Positions 21,880-30,170 of a stretch of DNA of 64,000 bases are shown in pieces (the stretch's first letter is position 1; every line of letters begins with the position of its first letter). The translations under genes and the position numbers were made by a program. The stretch is from contig NZ_JAUSUJ010000009.1 of assembly GCF_030813915.1 (NCBI RefSeq), positions 1 to 64,000 of the forward strand. The letters are read 5' to 3'. The stretch is from Rhodoplanes tepidamans (GTDB lineage Bacteria; Pseudomonadota; Alphaproteobacteria; Rhizobiales; Xanthobacteraceae). The notes beneath the pieces are model-generated. The model was not told the DNA's origin. It saw nothing but the letters and a program-made list of their open reading frames with translations, and did no database searches.

Positions 21880-22721
21880 CGATCCTCCCAGCGCGGCGTG
21901 CGCTTCTCCACGAAGGCGCCGATCCCTTCCTCGGCGTCGCGTGACAGCATGTTCTCGGTCATCACTTCGGCAGCATATTGGTAGGCCTCGGCGAGCGGAA
22001 GCTCGCGCTGGCGGTAGAACGCCGCCTTGCCGAAGCGGATCGCCACGGCGGACCTGTCGGCGATGCGCCCGGCCAGCGCCAGCGCTTCGTCGCGCTCGGC
22101 GCCCGGTGCCACGATCCGGTTGATCAGGCCGAAGCGCAGCGCGTCCTCGGCGCCGATCAGGTCGCCGGTCAGCAGCATCTCCATGGCGTGCTTGGACGCG
22201 ACCGCGCGCGACAGCGCCACCATCGGGGTCGAGCAGAACAGGCCGATGCTGACGCCCGGCGTGCAGAAGCGGGCGTCGGCGGCCGCGATCGCGAGGTCGC
22301 AGCTGGCGACCAGCTGGCAGCCGGCCGCCGTCGCGGTGCCCTGGACCGCGGCGATCACGGGCTGCGGCAGCCGCACGATCGCCTGCATCACGCCGGCGCA
22401 GCGGCCGAGCAGGTCGGCGAAATAGGCGCGGCCGCGGTCCGGGTCGGCGCGGTGCGCCGTCATCTCCTTGAGGTCGTGGCCGGCGCAGAACACCGGCCCC
22501 TCGGCCGCCAGCACCACGGCCCGCACGCTGCGGTCCTGCGCGATCGCCGCCAGCGCCTCGGAGAGCGCGGCCAGCATCGCGTCGGAGAGCGCGTTGCGGG
22601 ACTTCGGCCGGTCGAGCACCAGCAGGGCGACGCCGTTCCGGTCGTCGCGGCGCAGCGGGGCGGCGAGGGGCGGGGCAGGGGTGGGAGCGAGGGTCTCGGT
22701 GGCCACGACGGGGCTCCTCAT
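21876..22721 (-). CDS. enoyl-CoA hydratase-like protein, ECHDC3 type
   Basis: A 281-residue crotonase-fold protein. Seen: GVALLVLDRPKSRNALSDAM, the oxyanion-hole segment FCAGHDLKEM and ATAAGCQLVASCDLAIA, then TPGVSIGLFCSTPMVALSRA. The last two match the ECHDC3 subfamily closely. Both catalytic glutamates of classical enoyl-CoA hydratase are replaced (Gln in GCQL instead of GCEL, Gly in TPGV instead of PEV), so a plain hydratase reaction is doubtful. The true reaction of ECHDC3-type proteins is not established. First gene of a two-gene operon with the small membrane protein. Confidence 0.85.
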   Translation of the reverse strand: MRSPVVATETLAPTPAPPLAAPLRRDDRNGVALLVLDRPKSRNALSDAMLAALSEALAAIAQDRSVRAVVLAAEGPVFCAGHDLKEMTAHRADPDRGRAYFADLLGRCAGVMQAIVRLPQPVIAAVQGTATAAGCQLVASCDLAIAAADARFCTPGVSIGLFCSTPMVALSRAVASKHAMEMLLTGDLIGAEDALRFGLINRIVAPGAERDEALALAGRIADRSAVAIRFGKAAFYRQRELPLAEAYQYAAEVMTENMLSRDAEEGIGAFVEKRTPRWEDR

Positions 22722-22897
22722 GTCGGATCGACGGGGCGGGGGCGAGGGTGCGACAGGCCCGGCCGCGCGGCACCGGCCGATGCGGGCGAAAGAACGCAGA
22801 CGCTTGCTCCGCCGGGCCGCCTGCGGCGATCATTCCGTCGTCCCGGCGCGTCGACGCCGGGACAAATCCCTCCTGCCGCCCCCGGACCGTTCCTGCC

Positions 22898-23371
22898 ATG
22901 CACGACCATGCGCCGCCGTCCCCTGTCGAGGCCGAGCCCCCCGCGGCGATGTCGGTCGCCGAGCTGGAGGTGTTCCTGGCCGCCGAGTTCCCGCAGATGT
23001 TCAACGCGCGGAGCGGCATGAGGATCGAGGCGGCATGGTATCACGGCGCCCGGGTGCGTCAGGCCTTCCGGCCCGAGATGCTGCGGCCGGGCGGCACCGT
23101 CTCGGGCCCCGTGATGATGGCGCTCGCCGACGTCGCCCTCTACGTCGCCGTGCTGGCCTCGATCGGCCCGGTGCCGCTCGCGGTCACCACCAGCTTCAAC
23201 ATCAACTTTTTGCGCCGGCCGGCCCAGCGCGACCTGCTGGCCGAGGCCAAGCTGATGAAGCTCGGCAAGCGGCTGGCGGTCGGCGAGGTGGCGATTCTCT
23301 CGGAGGGGCACCCCGATCCGGTCGCCCATGTGACCGCCACCTACTCCATCCCGGCAAGGCATTCCGTCTAG
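22898..23371 (+). CDS. PaaI-type acyl-CoA thioesterase (hotdog fold)
   Basis: A 157-residue hotdog-fold protein of the PaaI/YdiI group, which hydrolyses acyl- or aryl-CoA esters. Seen: LRPGGTVSGPVMMALADVALYVAVLA (catalytic region with the conserved Asp on the long helix) and the strand FNINFLRRPAQRDLLAEAKLMKLGKRLAVGEV. Start at MHDHAPPSPV. Divergent from the ECHDC3-like gene, so both may belong to a CoA-ester function. Upstream of the ribosomal pair but separated by 200 bases with its own promoter signals. Confidence 0.82.
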   Translation: MHDHAPPSPVEAEPPAAMSVAELEVFLAAEFPQMFNARSGMRIEAAWYHGARVRQAFRPEMLRPGGTVSGPVMMALADVALYVAVLASIGPVPLAVTTSFNINFLRRPAQRDLLAEAKLMKLGKRLAVGEVAILSEGHPDPVAHVTATYSIPARHSV

Positions 23372-23376
23372 GTATT

Positions 23377-23390
23377 AAAATACCATATTT
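23377..23390. other. short inverted repeat in AT-rich gap
   Basis: GGTATT-AA-AATACC just after the thioesterase stop, within a patch of unusually AT-rich sequence extending to about 23430. Could form a short hairpin; it lacks a following T-run. Meaning unknown. Confidence 0.3.
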
Positions 23391-23432
23391 TCAAGTCACT
23401 GATTTCAATGCCCTATTTCTGACATCTGTGGA

Positions 23433-23461
23433 TTGACGCCGGCCGCCCCGGACGGTAGACA
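23433..23461 (+). promoter_or_regulatory. candidate rplM promoter
   Basis: TTGACG (23433-23438), exactly 17 bases, then TAGACA (23456-23461), 110 bases before rplM. Good match to a housekeeping promoter with optimal spacing. Confidence 0.5.
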
Positions 23462-23571
23462 CGCCGCCACGGTGGAGGCCTTCCGGCGCCCGCCGACGGC
23501 GTGCCCGCAGGCAGGGCTCCGGCTCGACCCGGGCGCGCCACCGAGACATCCAACCATCGGATCAGGACGCC

Positions 23572-24036
23572 ATGAAGAGCTATTCGGCCAAGCCTGCCGA
23601 GGTCGACAAGAAGTGGGTGATGATCGACGCCACCGGCCTCGTGGTGGGGCGGCTGGCGGCGATCGTGGCGATGCGGCTGCGCGGCAAGCACAAGCCGACC
23701 TTCACGCCCCATGTCGACTGCGGCGACAACGTCATCATCGTCAACGCCGAGAAGGTCGTGTTCACCGGCCGCAAGGTGCAGCAGAAGGTGTACTACCACC
23801 ACACCGGCTTCATCGGCGGCATCAAGGAGCGCTCGGCCAAGTCGATCCTCGAGGGCCGCTTCCCCGAGCGCATCGTCGAGAAGGCCGTGCAGCGCATGCT
23901 GCCGCGCGGCCCGCTCGGCCGCCAGCAGCTCGGCAATCTGCGCGTCTATCGCGGCCCCGAGCATCCGCACGCCGCCCAGACGCCCGAGCCGCTCGACGTC
24001 GCGGCCCTGAACCGCAAGAACGCAAGGAGCGCGTGA
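23572..24036 (+). CDS. rplM: 50S ribosomal protein L13
   Basis: A 154-residue large-subunit protein. Family signature throughout: [78 protein letters not shown] start [11 protein letters not shown] is the usual alphaproteobacterial N-terminus. Paired with rpsI two bases downstream, the conserved order. Confidence 0.98.
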   Translation: MKSYSAKPAEVDKKWVMIDATGLVVGRLAAIVAMRLRGKHKPTFTPHVDCGDNVIIVNAEKVVFTGRKVQQKVYYHHTGFIGGIKERSAKSILEGRFPERIVEKAVQRMLPRGPLGRQQLGNLRVYRGPEHPHAAQTPEPLDVAALNRKNARSA

Positions 24037-24038
24037 TC

Positions 24039-24518
24039 ATGGCCGAGACCATGCAGTCGCTGGAAGAGCTCTCGGCCCTGAAGACGGGCGCCGTCGCCGA
24101 GGCGCCGAAGTACGAGCAGAAGCTCGACAAGCAGGGTCGCGCCTATGCGACCGGCAAGCGCAAGGACGCGGTCGCCCGCGTGTGGATCAAGCCGGGCTCC
24201 GGCAAGGTCGTCATCAACGACCGGGACATCGAGGTCTACTTCGCCCGGCCGGTGCTGCGCATGCTGATCCAGCAGCCGCTCGTCACCTCCAACCGCAACG
24301 GCCAGTACGACATCACCTGCACGGTGTCGGGCGGCGGTCTGTCGGGCCAGGCGGGTGCGGTGCGCCACGGCATCTCCAAGGCGCTGACCCATTTCGAGCC
24401 GGATCTGCGCGGCGTGCTCAAGCGCGGCGGCTTCCTGACCCGCGACTCGCGCGTCGTCGAGCGCAAGAAGTACGGCCGCGCCAAGGCGCGCCGGTCGTTC
24501 CAGTTCTCGAAGCGCTGA
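24039..24518 (+). CDS. rpsI: 30S ribosomal protein S9
   Basis: A 159-residue small-subunit protein with an alphaproteobacterial N-terminal extension of about 30 residues before the conserved core ([19 protein letters not shown]). The C-terminal tail RRSFQFSKR ends in the essential Lys-Arg that contacts P-site tRNA. AAGGAG precedes the start, inside the end of rplM. Followed by a strong terminator. Confidence 0.98.
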   Translation: MAETMQSLEELSALKTGAVAEAPKYEQKLDKQGRAYATGKRKDAVARVWIKPGSGKVVINDRDIEVYFARPVLRMLIQQPLVTSNRNGQYDITCTVSGGGLSGQAGAVRHGISKALTHFEPDLRGVLKRGGFLTRDSRVVERKKYGRAKARRSFQFSKR

Positions 24519-24577
24519 CCGGTCCCGGGCGCCCGCGCCCGGACCCGCCGCTCCGACCTGGATCAGGAACGATCTGG

Positions 24578-24604
24578 AAGGCCGCCGGCGACGGCGGCCT
24601 TTTT
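24578..24604 (+). terminator. rho-independent terminator of rplM-rpsI
   Basis: Stem AAGGCCGCC / GGCGGCCTT with loop GGCGAC, followed by TTT, 60 bases after the rpsI stop. Confidence 0.85.
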
Positions 24605-24706
24605 CGTGCCCGCGGCGCGGCACGCGGCCCATGGGCACCCGAGACGATACCGAAGGCACGGCCTCTCGATCGGCGTCGTCCGCGCAGGCGAGGGCCTTGC
24701 AGAATT

Positions 24707-24776
24707 CGTCGTTCCGGGGCGCGGACTCCTCGGGTCCGGCCCGCGGCCGGCCCGAGTACGCCGCCCCGGGATGACG
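24707..24776. repeat. palindromic intergenic repeat, family A
   Basis: Imperfect inverted repeat with arms CGTCGTTCCGGGGCG (from 24707) and CGCCCCGGGATGACG (to 24775). One of four copies in the window (also 48048-48246, 53327-53436, 61783-61885). Confidence 0.65.
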
Positions 24777-24794
24777 GGAACACTCTGCAAAGCG

Positions 24795-24889
24795 CCTCCG
24801 CAGGCGGACGAACCAGAATCCACCGAGCTCCGTTTCTCCAGTCGAGAGGCTGCGGCGTACTGGGTGCTCCGCCTTCGCGGAGCACGACG
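24795..24889. repeat. dispersed intergenic repeat, family D, copy 1
   Basis: The last 41 bases (24849-24889) are identical to 52281-52321, including a perfect hairpin TGCTCCGC-CTTC-GCGGAGCA (24865-24884). The preceding 50 or so bases are recognisably related as well. A partial second unit follows at 24890-24920. No coding potential seen in 24605-24960. Confidence 0.75.
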
Positions 24890-24960
24890 AACTCCGCCGT
24901 CGCGGAGCACGACGGAGGACAGGCCTGCGCGCCGCTCCGCCCCCATGCGAGGACCCGCCG

Positions 24961-26001
24961 ATGCTCGGCCTGCCGGGATGGTGGCGGAGGCGCCGGACGA
25001 CCGCCCCGGGCGAGGCCACGCCCGCGGCGGCGGGCGACGCTGCGGCTGTCGATGGACCGGTGGCCGAGGGGCCGGCGGTCCCGCCCGTGCCGCCGGCCGG
25101 GTTCGAGACCGGCGTGCCGGTGTCGCTCGACGCGATGGCCGAGGCGATCGCCGCCTTCGACTTCGAGCGGCCGACCGCCGAGGCGCTGGCCCGCATCTCG
25201 ACCCTGCGGCTGGTGCTGCCGCCGGCGCTGTCGGTCGCCGGCCTCGACCCGCTATCGGACGCGTACCGGGAGCGCATGCTGGCGATCTACGCGCATGTGC
25301 GGTTCGGCGGCGAGGGCGCCGCGCGCCGCTACGATCCGGCCGTCGACGAGCTGACCGGCCGCGAGGTCGGCAACGCCTTCACCGAGCTGTCGCCGTGGAG
25401 CATCGACGGCAGCGCCCTGATGGCCGAGCACTTCTACGCCTGGGGCCACGTCCTGAAGGTCCTCGACGTGCGCCGGCGCGACAGCGTGCTGGAATACGGC
25501 CCCGGCGGCGGCGGGCTGCTGCTGGCGCTGGCGCGGCTCGGGGTCGCCGCCTGCGGGGTCGACATCGATGCCACCTGGCTCGGCCACATCGAGGCGCAGG
25601 CGCGCGCCATGGGCATCACGGTGCGCACCGAGCCGAACCGCTTCGGCCGGGGCTTCGACGGGGAGCGGTTCGACCGGATCGTCTTCTACGAGGCCTTCCA
25701 CCACGCCTTCGACTTCATGGCGGTGCTGGCCGAGGTGCGGGCGAAGCTGAAGCCGGGCGGCTTCGTCGTCTTCTGCGGCGAGCCGGTGGTCGGCCACGCG
25801 GTCGACTTCCTGCCCTATCCGTGGGGCCTCCGGCTCGACGGCGACGCGGTGCGCTGCATCCGCCGGCACGGCTGGATGGAGCTCGGCTTCACCCGCGACT
25901 TCTTCGTCCGGGCCCTCGGCACCGCCGGCTTCGACGTCGAGATGATCCCGTTCCCGGGCTGCGGCCGCGCCGACATCTACAAGGCGACGCCGCCGGCCTG
26001 A
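24961..26001 (+). CDS. class I SAM-dependent methyltransferase
   Basis: A 346-residue protein. After a variable Pro/Ala-rich N-terminus (1-50), there is a helical region with FTELSPWSIDGSALMAEHFY, then a Rossmann methyltransferase core with the glycine motif VLEYGPGGGGLLLALA (about 178-193), acidic end of strand 2 (GVDIDATW), and post-motif FDRIVFYEAFHHAFDFMAVL. The substrate is not predictable; relatives lie in polysaccharide or lipid modification clusters. Stands alone after the ribosomal terminator and repeats. Confidence 0.8.
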   Translation: MLGLPGWWRRRRTTAPGEATPAAAGDAAAVDGPVAEGPAVPPVPPAGFETGVPVSLDAMAEAIAAFDFERPTAEALARISTLRLVLPPALSVAGLDPLSDAYRERMLAIYAHVRFGGEGAARRYDPAVDELTGREVGNAFTELSPWSIDGSALMAEHFYAWGHVLKVLDVRRRDSVLEYGPGGGGLLLALARLGVAACGVDIDATWLGHIEAQARAMGITVRTEPNRFGRGFDGERFDRIVFYEAFHHAFDFMAVLAEVRAKLKPGGFVVFCGEPVVGHAVDFLPYPWGLRLDGDAVRCIRRHGWMELGFTRDFFVRALGTAGFDVEMIPFPGCGRADIYKATPPA

Positions 26002-26087
26002 TGCGCCGCAGCGCCGGAACCCAGGGCCCCTCGGCGAGCGTCTCGATGGCGTCTCGGCGACCGTGTCGTGCGATCGCTCCGGGGCCC

Positions 26088-26107
26088 GGATCCCGGGTCC
26101 GGGATCC
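26088..26107. repeat. perfect inverted repeat
   Basis: GGATCCCGG-GT-CCGGGATCC, 9-base arms, between the methyltransferase and the first EF-hand gene, both of which end here. No T-run on either side; possible weak bidirectional terminator. Confidence 0.4.
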
Positions 26108-26187
26108 CGGGTCGCGGCGCGTCGCGCCGCGCCCGGGCCACGAGGCTCTCGCTCGCGATCGTGCCGGGGCCGGCGCGCGCGATCGGG

Positions 26188-26829
26188 CTACGCGGCGGCC
26201 GCCAGCGTGCTCGCGGTCGTGGTGCTGCCCGACGTCGCGGCCGTGCCGGAGGCCTCCTCGGGCGGTGCGCCGGGCGGCGGCGGCGGGGCGCCACCGGCCG
26301 TCGCCTCGGGCGGCGCGTGCTTGGCGTCGTAGGCGGCCTGCTCGGCGGCGCTCACCTCGCCGTCCTGATTGGTGTCGGCGACGTCGAACGGTCCGGTCTC
26401 CTCCTCGGTCGCGGCGGCACCGCCGCCACCACCGCCGCCGCTGTCGGAGTCCGACACGGCGTCGCTGCTCTCGCTGTCCTCCGATCCCGAGGCCGAGCCC
26501 GCGCCGCCGGCGCTGCCGGCCAGCGCCGTGATGGTGTCGGCCGCCGCGGTGTCGGACGACGTCTCCTGCTCGGCGAGGAGCGTGCTGCGCATCGAGGTGG
26601 AGAGGCTCTCGAAGGCCGACTTCACCTCGGTCTCGGAGAGCAGACCGTCGCCGTCGGCGTCGGTGCTCTCGAACAGCGCCGCGGCGTCGCTGCTCGACGT
26701 TCCGGCGAGATCCTCGGAGACCGAGGTCAGCTCCTCCAGCGTGACGCCGCCGCTCTGGTCGGTGTCGAGCTTCGCGTAGAGGGACTGCAGAAGCTCGGTC
26801 GAGGACGACGAAATCGAACCGATAGTCAT
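26188..26829 (-). CDS. EF-hand calcium-binding protein 1
   Basis: A 213-residue acidic protein with three canonical EF-hand loops: DTDQSGGVTLEE (22-33), DADGDGLLSETE (57-68) and DTNQDGEVSAAE (about 157-168). Between loops two and three is a Ser/Asp/Gly-rich stretch with a poly-Gly run; the C-terminus is Pro/Ala-rich. No signal peptide. Residues 1-85 are clearly paralogous to the N-terminus of the gene at 27119-27985 (both carry LLSxxEVKSAFESLS). Probably a calcium buffer or sensor; location unknown. Confidence 0.8.
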   Translation of the reverse strand: MTIGSISSSSTELLQSLYAKLDTDQSGGVTLEELTSVSEDLAGTSSSDAAALFESTDADGDGLLSETEVKSAFESLSTSMRSTLLAEQETSSDTAAADTITALAGSAGGAGSASGSEDSESSDAVSDSDSGGGGGGGAAATEEETGPFDVADTNQDGEVSAAEQAAYDAKHAPPEATAGGAPPPPPGAPPEEASGTAATSGSTTTASTLAAAA

Positions 26830-27063
26830 GGACCCACGTCCTTGCTGACTGGGATGTCGCGCGCAGGGCGACACGCGCGGCGTGCGGCAGGCCAGTGTCG
26901 ACGATACGGCCCGACCCTCGCGCAGCCCCGTTTCTGCGAGGTAAATCACTGAAGAAATTGTTGTTTCCGGAATGTTGCGGGAAACAGGGCGGGCCCCCGG
27001 AGGCCGGCCCGGCGCACGGGCGCGCATGCCGCCGGGCAATGTCCGGACCGCGCTGCCGGAAAC

Positions 27064-27088
27064 AAAAAAAGGGGGGCTCGCGCCCCCC
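27064..27088 (-). terminator. rho-independent terminator of EF-hand gene 2
   Basis: Read on the minus strand: stem GGGGGGC / GCCCCCC with a 4-base loop followed by seven T, 31 bases after the stop at 27119. Very strong. Confidence 0.92.
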
Positions 27089-27118
27089 TCAGTGTGGTGT
27101 GCTGCGTCGTCTTTGCGG

Positions 27119-27985
27119 TCAGGCGCTGGTCAGGGTCCGCTCCTTGCTCTCGTCCGTGGTCTCGTCCTCGGCGGTGTCGTCGGTCACGGCCGCCGTTTCG
27201 ATCGTGGTCGCGGTGGCGGCGGCGCCGGTCCCGGTGTCGCCGGTCTCGGACCCGTCCGTCTCGGACCCGTCCGTGCCGGACTCGTCCGTCGCCGTCACGG
27301 CTGCCGTCTCGGCAGCGGCTGCCGTGTCGGCCCCGTCGGCCGTGTCGGTCGCGGCGGCCGGCCGGGTGGCGTCGTACGCCTCCTGCTCGGCCGGGCTCAC
27401 GGTGCCGTCGCCGTTGCTGTCGGCCGGATCCTCGATGGCGGCGACCCGCGGTCCCTCGGGTCCGCCCGGTCCGCCGGCTCCGCGCGGGCCGCCGGCCCCG
27501 CCCGGACCGCCGGGCTCGCCGCGGCTCTCGGGCGGCGGCGGAGGCGGCGGAGGCGCCGCGGCCGTGGCCGTCGCATCGCTGGCGCTCGTCTCGCCGGTGT
27601 CGTCGGCCGCATCGCTGTCGAGCAGGGCCTGCAGCGTGTCGGCCACCGCCGCGTCGTCGGCGGTCGCGTCGGCGGCCGGGTCGGCGGCCGGGTCGCTGGT
27701 CGCGCTCGTCGCCTCCTGAAGGCTCAGGAGCTGGCTGCGCATCTCCGACGACAGGCTCTCGAAGGCCGACTTCACCTCGGACTGCGACAGCAGGTCGTCG
27801 CGGTCCGTGTCGGCGCTGCGGAACAGCGCGGCGATGTCGCGCGGCGACGCCTCGTCGCGCAGCAGCGTGGTGGTCGCGCCCTGCAGCTCGTCGCGGGTGA
27901 CGCCGCCGCTGCCGTCGCGGTCGATGCGGGCATAGAGCTGCTGCAGCAGATCGCTCGACGGGGTCGAGACCGAACTCACGCTCAT
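27119..27985 (-). CDS. EF-hand calcium-binding protein 2 with collagen-like segment
   Basis: A 288-residue acidic protein. Loops: DRDGSGGVTRDE (22-33, canonical), DTDRDDLLSQSE (59-70, with Asp in place of the usual Gly at loop position 6) and DSNGDGTVSPAE (canonical). A poly-Pro tract is followed by a Gly-x-y segment (GEPGGPGGAGGPRGAGG) resembling collagen, then a Thr/Asp-rich C-terminus with repeated DGSET. No signal peptide. Paralogue of the neighbouring EF-hand protein, same strand, with its own strong terminator between them, so the two are transcribed separately. Confidence 0.8.
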   Translation of the reverse strand: MSVSSVSTPSSDLLQQLYARIDRDGSGGVTRDELQGATTTLLRDEASPRDIAALFRSADTDRDDLLSQSEVKSAFESLSSEMRSQLLSLQEATSATSDPAADPAADATADDAAVADTLQALLDSDAADDTGETSASDATATAAAPPPPPPPPESRGEPGGPGGAGGPRGAGGPGGPEGPRVAAIEDPADSNGDGTVSPAEQEAYDATRPAAATDTADGADTAAAAETAAVTATDESGTDGSETDGSETGDTGTGAAATATTIETAAVTDDTAEDETTDESKERTLTSA

Positions 27986-28546
27986 GGGGATCGCGCCTTC
28001 GCTGCCTGGAGTGTCGCGCGCGCGGCGGGCGCGGGGCGCGGCAGGCCAGCCCGGAAAACCAAGCGCAGAATTACATGGACGGCTTGCCGTCCGGTGAAGC
28101 CGACCCCCCGGTTTTCCGCCGGTGCGGTAACGGCTCGGCAACGATGCGCGGGCGCCCGCCGGGCGCCGCGGATCGGACCTCCGGAGCGGGATTCGGGCGT
28201 GTTTCGGCGCGGAGAACGCGAACCATGGTGCTCCCACACCCCTGGTTGGGTTAATCCGATTCAGGGGGGCCGGACAGGTGCTGCGGCACGGTCCGCTTCG
28301 GAATTTCCATCGGATTTTCGTGCGGACTCGAACTGTTCCTGCAACTGGCAGAAACTCAAGGCGAAATCGGCGTCGCTAAGGTTTGTGCGGTGATTGCCGC
28401 GCATTCTCCCCATGTTGCGATCATTTTCACCGCGAAAACCCGTCTATCCCGTTCAGGTCCCCGCAAAGCGTCTCGCCAAGCTCCGCTCGCCGGCCCCCGC
28501 CGGCCCGCCTACAGTCGTGGCGTTCCAAGGGCCTGCGGAGATCGCC
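27986..28546. other. 561-base intergenic region between EF-hand gene 2 and a diguanylate cyclase
   Basis: Divergent region. The cyclase frame is open through its right end (from 28394) but the codons there look non-coding. The stretch 28260-28390 is relatively AT-rich and probably holds the cyclase promoter; I cannot assign -35 and -10 boxes with confidence. Confidence 0.35.
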
Positions 28547-29878
28547 ATGACCCCGTTCCATCCGACAGCGACGATCGCCCTCGACGTGTCGACGCTGTTC
28601 GTGATCGCCACCAGCATCTCGTCGCTGCTCGGCCTGTTCCTGCTGAGCGTCTGGCGGCAGGAGCGCATCCGGGCGCTCGCCTGGTGGGGCGCGGCCTATC
28701 TGCTCGGCGGCTTCTCGGTGGCGCTGTGGAGCCTGGACGGCAGCCATCTGCCGCTGCCGGCGAGCCTGCCGAACGCGCTGCTCTATCTCGCCTGCGGCCT
28801 GATGTGGAGCGCGGCCCGCGTGTTCCACGGCCGGCCGGTGCTGTGGTTCGGCATGGCGGCCGGCGCCTTCGCCTGGCTCGCCGCCGGCACGGTCCCGGCC
28901 CTGATGGAGCCGGTCTCGCACCGGGTGATCGGAAGCTCGCTGATCATCTCGGCCTATGCGTTCCTCACCGCCTTCGAGCTGTGGCGCGAGCGCCGCAAGG
29001 CGCTGATCCAGCGCTGGCCGGCCCTGTTCGTGCCGCTGCTGCACGGGCTCGTGTTCCTGGCGCCGGTGCCGCTCGCCTCGATGATGCCGGACGAGAACGG
29101 CCTGTTCAGCCTCGCCACCGGCTGGTTCGCCGTGTTCGCGCTGGAGGCGATCCTCTACGTGGTCGGCACCGCCTTCATCGTGATGACGCTGAGCAAGGAC
29201 CAGATGGTGCGGCTGCAGCGCAACGCCGCCTCCACGGATCCGCTCACCGGCCTGTTCAACCGCCGCGCCTTCTTCGAGGGGGCGCCGCAGCTGAAGGCCG
29301 CGCAGATCCGCAAGCGCGAGCCGATCGGCGCGCTGGTGTTCGACCTCGACCACTTCAAGTCGATCAACGACCGCCACGGCCACTTCGTCGGCGACGAGGT
29401 GCTGAAGCTGTTCGCCACGGTGATCTCCGGCAATCTGCGGGCGACCGACCTGGTGGCGCGGTTCGGCGGCGAGGAGTTCGTGGTGCTGCTGCCGGGCGGC
29501 CCCGACGAGGCGGCGATCGCGGCGGAGCGCGTGCGCAACGCCTTCGAGGAGGCGGGCCGGGTGGTCGGCACCCACGTGATCGGCGCCACGGTCAGCGTCG
29601 GCCTCGCCGCCGGCGATCCGACCACCGACGTGTCGGTGCTGCTGATGGAGGCGGATGCCGCGCTCTACCGGGCCAAGGCGCTCGGCCGCAACCGGGTGGT
29701 GCGGGCGCTGCCCGGCGAGGCCGCGCTGGCCGCCGCCGAGACGGCGCCCGAGCTGCCGCCCGTCGTCGTCGCCGGGCTCGGCACCTCGCGGAGCGACTCC
29801 GGAGCCTGGGAGGAGGCGCAGGCCGTCATCTCCTGGAGCGCCCATCCCGAAGGCACCGCGCCGCTCGCCCGCGCGTAG
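28547..29878 (+). CDS. membrane diguanylate cyclase (GGEEF)
   Basis: A 443-residue c-di-GMP synthase. The N-terminal half has about six transmembrane helices (residues 10-225) of an unassigned MASE-like sensor; the C-terminal half is a complete GGDEF domain: DPLTGLFNRRAFF, VFDLDHFKSINDRHGH, I-site RATD and active-site GGEEF (307-311), SVGLA and DAALYRAKALGRNR. Start at MTPFHPTATIALD with GGAG upstream; an earlier in-frame ATG (28394) is less likely. No EAL domain. Second diguanylate cyclase of the window; its GGEEF is canonical, unlike the GGDEL at 6937-8904. Confidence 0.92.
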   Translation: MTPFHPTATIALDVSTLFVIATSISSLLGLFLLSVWRQERIRALAWWGAAYLLGGFSVALWSLDGSHLPLPASLPNALLYLACGLMWSAARVFHGRPVLWFGMAAGAFAWLAAGTVPALMEPVSHRVIGSSLIISAYAFLTAFELWRERRKALIQRWPALFVPLLHGLVFLAPVPLASMMPDENGLFSLATGWFAVFALEAILYVVGTAFIVMTLSKDQMVRLQRNAASTDPLTGLFNRRAFFEGAPQLKAAQIRKREPIGALVFDLDHFKSINDRHGHFVGDEVLKLFATVISGNLRATDLVARFGGEEFVVLLPGGPDEAAIAAERVRNAFEEAGRVVGTHVIGATVSVGLAAGDPTTDVSVLLMEADAALYRAKALGRNRVVRALPGEAALAAAETAPELPPVVVAGLGTSRSDSGAWEEAQAVISWSAHPEGTAPLARA

Positions 29879-29944
29879 GAGCACACGGTTTCACGGTTCT
29901 GGCTTTCTCGTTCCGCGTCTCCTCCGGAACGAGGTCCAGGGGAC

Positions 29945-29980
29945 GAATGCCGGCCCGGGCAGGGGGCCGGCATTCGGCTT
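29945..29980 (+). terminator. terminator after the diguanylate cyclase
   Basis: 12-base perfect stem GAATGCCGGCCC (29945-29956) / GGGCCGGCATTC (29964-29975), followed within three bases by TTTT. 66 bases past the stop. Confidence 0.65.
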
Positions 29981-30012
29981 TTCGGGGCGGTTTGGCAGAA
30001 GTCGATCCACAC

Positions 30013-30094
30013 TCCGCTCATTCGCGCGAAAGCGGGAATCCAGAGCCGCTCGTCGTGACGGCCCTGGGTCCCCGCCTTCGCGGGGACGAGCGGA
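30013..30094. repeat. palindromic intergenic repeat, family B, copy 1
   Basis: Begins TCCGCTCATTCGCGCGAAAG and ends GCGGGGACGAGCGGA, with internal AATCCAGAG and CTGGGTCC. Same family as 58739-58821. Confidence 0.65.
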
Positions 30095-30170
30095 GGCCGG
30101 TCGCGATTCATCACAACCGAAGACCGCTCCGGAGAGAGGCGCGTCGCGATCGCGCCGGCGTTCGGTGCCG

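Noticed and set aside
24605-24960. Possible small genes between rpsI and the methyltransferase
   Set aside because: Open frames here coincide with palindromic repeats present elsewhere in gaps; no start with ribosome site and no family resemblance.
28394-28546. Earlier start for the diguanylate cyclase
   Set aside because: The extra 51 residues are basic and low complexity, while the Met at 28547 has GGAG upstream and begins just before the first membrane helix.
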